A model generated the notes under the pieces. It saw only the letters and a program-made list of their open reading frames with translations, did no database searches and was not told where the DNA came from. Of a DNA stretch of 64,000 nucleotides, positions 58,599-64,000 are shown piece by piece (position 1 is the stretch's first letter; each line of letters opens with the position of its first letter). Location of the stretch: positions 1 to 64,000 of the forward strand of contig NZ_JAAOEN010000003.1 in assembly GCF_011320225.1 (NCBI RefSeq), given 5' to 3'. The stretch comes from Phytoactinopolyspora limicola (GTDB lineage Bacteria > Actinomycetota > Actinomycetes > Jiangellales > Jiangellaceae). The position numbers and the translations under genes are program-made.

Positions 58599-59537
58599 AT
58601 GTTAGATGTGCCACGGTTGCGGTTGCTCCGCGCGGTCGTCGCCGCCGGGTCCATCCGGGCCGGAGCGGCCGCACTCGGATACACCCCGTCGGCGGTCAGC
58701 CAGCAACTTGCGCTGTTGCAGCGCGAAACCGGTCTTACGCTGCTGGAACGGGTCGGCCGCGGGATCGAACCAACGGCGGCCGGGCAGGTCCTGGCCGCCG
58801 AGTCCGAGGTGTTGTTCGCGGCGCTGGGCCGGATCGAGAGCGTCGTGAAGGATCTGCGAGCCGGCCGGATGGGCAGCCTGTCCATCGGCTACTTCGCCTC
58901 GGCCGGTGCCGCCTGGCTGCCCCCCATCGTGGCGGCTCTTCAGCACGAGTTTCCCGAGCTCCGCCTCGAGTTGCGGATGACGGAGGTGGAACGGATGCGC
59001 CCCGGCTACACCGCCCCGGACATCGACGTGTTCGTCCAAGGGCCGGGTACTGCCGATCCGGACGACGCGGAGATCATCAGGCTGACCGCCGACCCATACT
59101 TGGCCGTCATCCCGGCCGGGCACCGGCTCGACGGCGCCGACGAGGTTGCGCTGGCCGACCTTGCAGCCGAGCGGTGGGTCGACAACGACGTCCACGACGG
59201 CGCCTGCCGCCGCGTCTTGCTGGATGCCTGCGCCGAGGCCGGATTCGCACCACAGTTCGCCGTGGAAACACACGACTACCCGACGGCGGTGCGTTTCGTG
59301 GCCACCGGGGTCGGCATCACGGTGCTGCCCTCGTTAGGACTCCACCATCTGCCGCCCGGTCTCAGCGTCGTCCCGGTGGTCGATCCGACACCAGTGCGTC
59401 AGATCAGCGTCGCGATCAAGAAGGCCATCACCACCCACCCCGCGGCTCGGCGGGTGCGAGACCTCCTGACCACCGCGGTCACCGGTGTGGGCGCCACACC
59501 AGTACCGCCATCGGCAGTGGGCAGCAGCACCGTTTAG
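58599..59537 (+). CDS. LysR family transcriptional regulator
   Basis: 312 aa. N-terminal HTH: RLRLLRAVVAAGSIRAGAAALGYTPSAVSQQLALLQRETGLTLLERVGRGIEPTAAG. The effector domain starts LSIGYFASAGAAWLPPIV, with DIDVFVQGPG and VRFVATGVGITVLPSL. It is divergent from the EamA exporter with only about 80 nt between, holding TATACAAT close to the start codon and no ribosome site, so a very short leader is likely. Classic arrangement for a LysR-controlled exporter. Confidence 0.94.
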   Translation: MLDVPRLRLLRAVVAAGSIRAGAAALGYTPSAVSQQLALLQRETGLTLLERVGRGIEPTAAGQVLAAESEVLFAALGRIESVVKDLRAGRMGSLSIGYFASAGAAWLPPIVAALQHEFPELRLELRMTEVERMRPGYTAPDIDVFVQGPGTADPDDAEIIRLTADPYLAVIPAGHRLDGADEVALADLAAERWVDNDVHDGACRRVLLDACAEAGFAPQFAVETHDYPTAVRFVATGVGITVLPSLGLHHLPPGLSVVPVVDPTPVRQISVAIKKAITTHPAARRVRDLLTTAVTGVGATPVPPSAVGSSTV

Positions 59538-60127
59538 GAAGGCCCGGTGGGTGCTCGCGGCAGCGGGAGCGTCGGCATGAGGACGCTTTGGGGGGATCCC
59601 TTGAGGCGGACTCGGCTCTGAACCGTGAGTGTGGAGCCCCAGAAGTAGCACGGAACGCGACTCGCAGGCCCCCGGGACTCGGAGTGTTTGCCGCAGCGGT
59701 GCGCCGGGCGAGGTCCGTATCGACCCCCGGGTCCATCCGCATGCGGTCCAGCCGCATGCGCAGGACTGACACACCGCCTCAGCGCGGTCTGCGACGCGGC
59801 ACGGGACTGCTCAGCGTGTGTTGACTCGGCCCACTACGCCCAAGCAGCCTCATGGCTGCTGCCTCGGGGAGTTGGAGTTGGTGCACGGAGCGAAGTTCGT
59901 GCACGGAGCGAAGTTCGTGCACGGAGTGGAGTTAGTGGAGGGAGTGGAGATAGTGCAACAGCGGAGCGGCGCAGGTGTTGCTCTGGCGACACCGACGCCA
60001 CTCCGATCACGCACCAACTCCACTCCGTGCACCAACTCCACTCCGTGCACCAACTCCACTCCGTGGGCCGGCGTCGTTGTGTTGCCTGGGCTGTTTGGCC
60101 GGCACGACGCGGGGTAACCGGGACGAC
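59538..60127. other. 590-nt non-coding region containing 18-bp repeat array
   Basis: Between the LysR gene and the small membrane protein gene. Apart from the inverted 18-bp repeat array at 59863-60068 no gene is convincing; open frames here merely follow the 18-bp period. Confidence 0.5.
59863..60068. repeat. Inverted array of 18-bp repeats forming a long hairpin
   Basis: The left arm has units GTGCACGGAGCGAAGTTC at 59881 and 59899, GTGCACGGAGTGGAGTTA at 59917, then diverging units at 59935 and 59953, and a partial unit from 59863. The right arm has three units CAACTCCACTCCGTGCAC (60015, 60033, 60051; the last ends GGGC) and a diverged unit at 59997. These are the reverse complement of the left units. 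About 26 nt separates the arms. The whole forms an imperfect palindrome of some 200 nt. The function is unknown. Confidence 0.85.
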
Positions 60128-60301
60128 ATGTCCGAGCACAGCAGTCCAGACCGGCATGACGATGCACCACGCCATTCAGAGCGGCCGGACCGTGGCCGCC
60201 GTTCGCAGCTGTCGTGGCGGCCACGGTTCTTCGTCACTGCGGCGCTCGGCCTGGTGCTATTCGTCGCGTTCATGATGATCCTGTTGTGGGTCGTCTCATA
60301 G
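60128..60301 (+). CDS. Small single-span membrane protein
   Basis: 57 aa. The first 30 residues are charged (Arg/His/Asp-rich), followed by WRPRFFVTAALGLVLFVAFMMILLWVVS, a single TM segment at the C-terminus. The ribosome site is weak. It ends 15 nt before the Ku start, so the two may be cotranscribed. No family was recognised. Confidence 0.5.
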   Translation: MSEHSSPDRHDDAPRHSERPDRGRRSQLSWRPRFFVTAALGLVLFVAFMMILLWVVS

Positions 60302-60316
60302 ACACCTGAGACCACC

Positions 60317-61192
60317 ATGGCGCGACCGGTATGGACGGGAAGCATCAGCTTCGGGCTGGTGAACATCGGCGTGGCCCTGTACAGCGCCACGCAGAGCCGC
60401 GACGTATCGTTCCGCCAGCTCGAGCAGGGCACCGGCCGGCGGGTCCGCAACAAACGGGTAGCCGAGGGGACCAACCGCGAGGTCGAGTACGAGGACATCA
60501 CCAAGGGCTACGAGACCAACAGCGGCGACTACGTCGTCGTCACTCAGGACGAGTTAGACAGCGTCCGCCCGGACAAGTCGCGCAGCATCAGCGTGGACGA
60601 CTTCGTCCGCATCGACGAGGTCGATCCGATCTACTTCCAGCGCAGCTACTACGTCGCACCGCGGTCGGAAGACCAGGAGCACGCGTACGCGTTGTTGCGG
60701 GAGGCGATGAAGGAGGCCGGACTAGCCGGGGTAGCTGGGCTGGTGATGCGGAACAAGGAGCATCTGGTGGCCATCCGCCCGCGCGACGACGTCCTCGTGC
60801 TCTCCACCATGTTCTACGCCGACGAGATCCGCGCACCACACGACGTCGTCGACGGGCTGCCCGGCGACCAGGATCTGCCCAGCCGGGAGCTAGACACCGC
60901 GGTGCAGCTCATCGAGCAGTTGAGCACCGAGTGGAAGCCGGAGAAGTACCACGACACCCATCGTGAGCAGGTGCTGCGGTTGGTGGAGCAGAAGGCTCGC
61001 GGCAAGAAGATCGAGGTGGAGGAGCCGGAAGAGCCCGTCGACAACGTGATCGATCTGGTCGCCGCGCTGGAACAGAGCATCGAGCAGGCGAAAGGATCCT
61101 CGGCGCCGGTCGAAGGCGTCGTGACCACGGAGTCCGGAGGCGCCGTTATGGCCGCGGCATCACGGGTACCGGTGGGGGAGAGGCGTCTGTAG
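60317..61192 (+). CDS. ku: Non-homologous end joining protein Ku
   Basis: 291 aa. Bacterial Ku core: MARPVWTGSISFGLVNIGVALYSAT, then RVRNKRV, GYETNSGDYVVVTQDEL, IDEVDPIYFQRSYYVAP, AYALLREAMKEAGLAGVAG and VLVLSTMFYADEIR. It forms a homodimeric ring on broken DNA ends and recruits ligase D. The C-terminal tail after about 235 is acidic, not Lys-rich as in some actinobacterial Ku. No ligD gene is in the window. Confidence 0.97.
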   Translation: MARPVWTGSISFGLVNIGVALYSATQSRDVSFRQLEQGTGRRVRNKRVAEGTNREVEYEDITKGYETNSGDYVVVTQDELDSVRPDKSRSISVDDFVRIDEVDPIYFQRSYYVAPRSEDQEHAYALLREAMKEAGLAGVAGLVMRNKEHLVAIRPRDDVLVLSTMFYADEIRAPHDVVDGLPGDQDLPSRELDTAVQLIEQLSTEWKPEKYHDTHREQVLRLVEQKARGKKIEVEEPEEPVDNVIDLVAALEQSIEQAKGSSAPVEGVVTTESGGAVMAAASRVPVGERRL

Positions 61193-61219
61193 TAGGCGCC
61201 GACGTAGAAGGAGGACACG

Positions 61220-61678
61220 ATGACCACGGCTGAGAAGAGTATCGATGTGAACGTCGCGATCAGCACCGCGTACAACCAATGGACCCAGTTCGAGGACTTC
61301 CCAGCCTTTATGGCCGACGTCGAGTCGGTGACGCAGTTGGATGACCGTCGACTCCATTGGGAGGTGGAGATCGGTGGTGTACGTCGTGAGTTCGACGCCG
61401 AGATCACCGAGCAGCACCCCGAGGAGCGAGTCGCCTGGCGCTCGACCAGCGGGACGGAACAAGCCGGCGTCGTCACCTTTCACAAGCTGGACGACGCGAC
61501 GACCCGGGTGACTCTCCAGCTCGAGATGGAACCCACGGGGGTAGCCGAGACGGTCGGAGAGAAGACCGGGCTGATCTCGCGCATGGTGGAGCGCGACATG
61601 AAGAACTTCAAGGAGTTCATCGAAGGACGCGGGGTCGAGTCGGGTGCGTGGCGGGGGGATATCCCCCGCGAGGGATGA
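61220..61678 (+). CDS. SRPBCC family (polyketide cyclase/dehydrase-like) protein
   Basis: 152 aa, ATG behind GGAGGA. START-like fold pattern: SIDVNVAISTAYNQWTQFEDFPAFMADVESV, LHWEVEIGGVRREFDAEI, ERVAWRSTSGTEQAGVVTFHKLDD and the C-terminal helix RMVERDMKNFKEFIE. Many actinobacteria encode this type near stress genes. It binds a hydrophobic ligand in a cavity. Lies 27 nt after Ku, perhaps in one transcript, with a strong terminator behind it. Confidence 0.9.
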   Translation: MTTAEKSIDVNVAISTAYNQWTQFEDFPAFMADVESVTQLDDRRLHWEVEIGGVRREFDAEITEQHPEERVAWRSTSGTEQAGVVTFHKLDDATTRVTLQLEMEPTGVAETVGEKTGLISRMVERDMKNFKEFIEGRGVESGAWRGDIPREG

Positions 61679-61689
61679 CCGACCAGGCC

Positions 61690-61717
61690 AGGTGGCCGCC
61701 GAGACTGGCGGCCACCT
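61690..61717 (+). terminator. Strong hairpin terminator after SRPBCC gene
   Basis: AGGTGGCCGCC and GGCGGCCACCT form a perfect 11-bp stem with a 6-nt loop, 11 nt after the stop codon at 61678. It may also stop transcription of the convergent small gene. Confidence 0.75.
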
Positions 61718-61773
61718 CGCGCCGGTCACCATGGCGGGTCGGACGCCCGGTGCCTCGAGGTAGCCCCGTGCCC

Positions 61774-61959
61774 TCAAGGTAATGGTTCGTCGGGTGTGTC
61801 GGCGGGGCGCCGCTTGACCCGGCCCCACCAGCCGGTGACGGCGCTGACGAGCAGGAGCACTACGGCGATGATGAGCATCCAGCGAAGTGCTTCCACAGCC
61901 AGGCCCACGCCGCCAAGCAGCAGGGCAAGCAACAGCACGAGTAGGGCGATGGTGAGCAT
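61774..61959 (-). CDS. Small hydrophobic membrane protein
   Basis: 61 aa with ATG at 61959, behind GGAGG. Two short TM segments (LTIALLVLLLALLLGGVGLAV and WMLIIAVVLLLVSAVTGWW) end in a basic-then-acidic tail. Such proteins are common in actinobacteria and of unknown role, often stress-induced. Confidence 0.75.
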   Translation of the reverse strand: MLTIALLVLLLALLLGGVGLAVEALRWMLIIAVVLLLVSAVTGWWGRVKRRPADTPDEPLP

Positions 61960-62058
61960 GATGGTCCTCCGGACGGCGGAAAGGGACAACTGGAGGCCGC
62001 GTGATGCGGATCCGGCCGCGTCAACAGGCTGCTGGCGCCTTGATGGGCAGCCCGCGGC

Positions 62059-62385
62059 TCAACGACCGACGGCCTTCTCCAACTCTTTCTTGGTCATGGT
62101 CGACCGGCCTTTGACGTTCTTGCGTTTGGCCTCTTCGTAGAGCTGCTTCTTCGTGCGGCCGCCGGGCCCGCTGCCCGAGCGCAACCCACCACGCCGCCCC
62201 GATGAGATGTCTTGGGTCGACGAGCGGCTCTTCTGCTGCGACGTGCCCGAGCGGGCCCGCTCCTTGTTGACCGTACGAGCAGCGATCTCCTTGGCGGTCT
62301 CCTCGTCGTAGTCGCGGTCTTTCAAGCCGGACTTGATGTGTTCGTATTGGCGTTCGTCCTTCTTGCGCCACTGTTCCTGCGGCAT
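62059..62385 (-). CDS. Small basic protein, Rho_N-like C-terminus (plasmid stabilisation-type)
   Basis: 108 aa with ATG at 62385 behind GGAGGTGAG. Pattern QWRKKDERQYEHIKSGLKDRDYDEETAKEIAARTVNKERAR is the actinobacterial family often labelled plasmid stabilisation protein. A Gly-rich linker leads to TKKQLYEEAKRKNVKGRSTMTKKELEKAV, a Rho N-terminal/SAP-like helical motif that may bind nucleic acid. The annotation name is not evidence for plasmid origin. Upstream 62386-62801 holds little besides the possible small gene at 62584. Confidence 0.85.
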   Translation of the reverse strand: MPQEQWRKKDERQYEHIKSGLKDRDYDEETAKEIAARTVNKERARSGTSQQKSRSSTQDISSGRRGGLRSGSGPGGRTKKQLYEEAKRKNVKGRSTMTKKELEKAVGR

Positions 62386-62583
62386 GCGGCTCACCTCCAT
62401 CCGGCGTGATACCCCAACCGCTGCGGCGAAAACACCGCGTCGCTCCCGGGAGGCCCTGGACTGACGGTTGGATTCTGGGTGGGCGGAAGAGGGCACCAAC
62501 GTCGCGACCTGGACCTGGGGGTGGATGGCCGCGACGGCCCACCGGGTGGTGACATCCGGCGTTTCAACGAGCCGGGATTGGCT

Positions 62584-62760
62584 ATGTCGTTGACTAGACG
62601 CACCCAGGTGCGGCCGGACGTACCCGACGAGGCCGCGCCGGGTTCGGCGGCGCCTACTCGACGTGCCGAACATGGTGAGACCGAGGTCGACCGGCTGGAG
62701 ACCGCCGAGTTCCAGGTCGAGGAGCCTCAGGTCGAGGAGCCTCAGGTCGAAGAGCCGTAA
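62584..62760 (+). CDS. Possible small acidic protein with QVEEP repeat
   Basis: 58 aa from an ATG with weak GGGA upstream. The C-terminus has three tandem QVEEP pentapeptides encoded by a 15-bp direct repeat (CAGGTCGAGGAGCCT, from about 62713). The frame is plausible but there is no known family. The repeat could also be a non-coding expansion. Confidence 0.3.
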   Translation: MSLTRRTQVRPDVPDEAAPGSAAPTRRAEHGETEVDRLETAEFQVEEPQVEEPQVEEP

Positions 62761-62801
62761 GCGGCGAAGGCTGGGCTCGAGCCTGGCTGGTGGGTGGTGG
62801 T

Positions 62802-63104
62802 TCATTCGTCGGAGGACGACGCTCGGACCGATCGCCAGCGGATCGCGACGACGATCCCGTTGATCAGCGCGGTGAGCGCGACGACACCGAAGAGGATCGT
62901 CGCTGCGATGGCCGCGGCGTCGCCGTCGGTGGCGGCTTGGATGCCGAACACGGTGGCGGCGGCGCCGGCGACCACGAGTCCGAACGCTGCGAGCCCGAGC
63001 CGCGTGCGGTACATCGACCGTGCTTGGCGCGGCTCGGCGCCCGACGGCTGCGGCCGGTGCAGCCAGTTGTCACCGTCATCCTCGCCCTCGTCGTTCACGG
63101 TCAC
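62802..63104 (-). CDS. Small membrane protein with two TM segments
   Basis: 100 aa from GTG at 63104 (GGGGGT upstream). Acidic N-terminus (NDEGEDDGDNW), a basic stretch (PRQARSMYRTR), then LGLAAFGLVVAGAAATVFGI and ATILFGVVALTALINGIVVAI with a basic end. Resembles short DUF6343-type actinobacterial membrane proteins; the function is unknown. Confidence 0.7.
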   Translation of the reverse strand: MTVNDEGEDDGDNWLHRPQPSGAEPRQARSMYRTRLGLAAFGLVVAGAAATVFGIQAATDGDAAAIAATILFGVVALTALINGIVVAIRWRSVRASSSDE

Positions 63105-63186
63105 AGCATTACCCCCGGGCCGCCCACCAAAACCCGGTCGGGCGGCGTTGACAGGTGCCAGCTTGCCGCCCGTTACGATCCACGTG

Positions 63187-63744
63187 ATGAATGCCGCCAA
63201 CAGTCGACTCATCGACATGCTCTCGACGTATCAGCCCGATGGCCCCACCGAAACGGCCGACGTGGCTCGCACCCGCAACCTCGTTGAATCCACGGTCAAC
63301 CCGTGGGCGCGGTCGATTCCCCTGCACGTCACCGCATCGGCGTTGATCGTGCATCCGGAGAGCGGCCGGGTGCTGCTGCGTTGGCATCAGCGGCAACAAG
63401 CCTGGTTGCAGATCGGTGGGCACGCCGACCCAGGGGAGACCGACCCTCTGCAGGTGACGTGTCGGGAAGGGCGGGAAGAAACGGGGTTGACCGACCTTGC
63501 CCCCTGGCCGACGGCCGAGTTGATCCACGTCGTGATCGTGCCCGTGGCGGCCCGTGGTGATGAACCGGCACATCACCACGCCGATCTGCGGTTCGTGTTG
63601 GCGACGTCGACCCCCGAGCGGGCCCAGCCGGAGTCACCCGACGCGCCGCTGCGGTGGTTGTTGTTGCCGGAAGCGGTTGAGGCAACGAGTGAGGCGAACC
63701 TACGCGAGAGCCTGCGGCGGGTGGCGCCGATGCTGGAGGTGTGA
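63187..63744 (+). CDS. Nudix hydrolase
   Basis: 186 aa. Start at ATG 63187; GTG 63184 is adjacent. The Nudix box is complete: GGHADPGETDPLQVTCREGREETGL (Gx5Ex7REx2EExG). N-terminal helices and an ASALIVHPESGRVLLRWHQRQQAWLQIGG strand pair precede it; HHHADLRFVLAT follows. It hydrolyses a nucleoside diphosphate-linked compound; the substrate is not predictable. Divergent from the small membrane protein gene. Confidence 0.93.
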   Translation: MNAANSRLIDMLSTYQPDGPTETADVARTRNLVESTVNPWARSIPLHVTASALIVHPESGRVLLRWHQRQQAWLQIGGHADPGETDPLQVTCREGREETGLTDLAPWPTAELIHVVIVPVAARGDEPAHHHADLRFVLATSTPERAQPESPDAPLRWLLLPEAVEATSEANLRESLRRVAPMLEV

Positions 63745-63826
63745 GCCAGGGCGGCGGGGGCGTCGTGCTGGATCACCGCGGGGTTGCCGCGTCGGGGCGA
63801 GCGGTGGGCCGCTGCGTCGTCATTGG

Positions 63827-63895
63827 CCTGGCACGCTGAGGTGTTCCACAAACTGGTGCAAATGGGCCTCAGGGACGACGCTTCAGCGTGCCAGG
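63827..63895. repeat. 13-bp perfect inverted repeat near window end
   Basis: CCTGGCACGCTGA (63827-63839) and TCAGCGTGCCAGG (63883-63895) are exact inverse complements, 43 nt apart. A related TCACCGTGCCA follows at about 63906. No gene was recognised in 63745-64000. Confidence 0.6.
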
Positions 63896-64000
63896 GACTA
63901 CACCTCACCGTGCCACGCAGCGTTTCGCCGACCACGATTGCTCCGGCAGCCCTTGAGGCAGGTCCGTGATGCGGAGTGCCGACGGGTAGTCGAAGATTGG

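Noticed and set aside
59863-60068. CRISPR array or IS terminal repeats
   Set aside because: Repeats are contiguous without spacers, inverted between the two halves, and no cas or transposase gene is in the window.
62059-62385. Evidence for a plasmid or mobile element from the plasmid stabilisation-type protein
   Set aside because: This family is chromosomal and widespread in actinobacteria; no toxin, replication or transfer gene is nearby.

Overview
The window is GC-rich DNA with dense, translationally coupled operons (many ATGA/GTGA overlaps), frequent GTG starts and GGAGG ribosome sites. Together with a SigB/SigF-type sigma factor, Tat lipoproteins, LacI/PadR/TetR/HxlR regulators, bacterial Ku and DUF4429, this points to a soil-type actinobacterium. 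I cannot name the genus from sequence alone. No rRNA, tRNA or CRISPR array was seen.

Region 1 (1-10129) is a carbohydrate locus: a 5'-truncated beta-helix protein, a Gfo/Idh/MocA oxidoreductase, an SGNH/CE2-like esterase, a pectate-lyase-3-type beta-helix protein, a Tat-exported DUF4838 glycosidase-like protein and a LacI regulator. Two LacI-type operators lie upstream of the esterase and the beta-helix protein. Codon use in 3962-8814 is less GC-rich than in the rest, which suggests transfer. Region 2 (10130-14300) holds an iodotyrosine-deiodinase-like nitroreductase, a DUF4429/SHOCT protein, a gene-poor stretch and an orphan response regulator with Glu at the phosphoacceptor position.

Region 3 (14347-32754) is the larger unusual system. 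A 13-gene minus-strand operon has three FabF-type ketosynthases (two lacking the HGTxT histidine), three FabH-type synthases with intact Cys-His-Asn, four SDR genes, a crotonase, a fused family-I CoA-transferase and an alpha-methylacyl-CoA racemase homologue. It has no acyl carrier protein, acyltransferase domain or thioesterase. A divergent four-gene operon carries a second crotonase, a MarR/GbsR regulator and an ABC exporter. I infer a CoA-tethered, fatty-acid-like or polyketide-like pathway making a methyl-branched acyl product.

Region 4 (32755-41076) is mixed housekeeping and accessory: a PadR-GyrI fusion regulator with a palindrome abutting its start codon, a SigB-like factor, a cysteine-free HesB-like protein, SH3b cell-wall proteins, an imine-reductase-like enzyme divergent from HxlR, a tandem GNAT and a flavin-type oxidase.

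Region 5 (41083-50618) looks like an ether-lipid island. SDR, PlsC, alkyl-DHAP synthase and MaoC genes run on the minus strand. A TetR gene, a degenerate ferritin-like protein, a fatty acyl reductase-HAD fusion, an intact ferritin-like di-iron protein and a second PlsC gene run on the plus strand. AACG-N6-CGTT sites lie in front of both arms.

Region 6 (50596-64000) has a sugar ABC importer with a GH116 glucosidase and a membrane protein, two identical LacI-like sites, an EamA exporter divergent from LysR, a remarkable array of inverted 18-bp repeats, Ku, an SRPBCC protein, several small proteins and a Nudix hydrolase.
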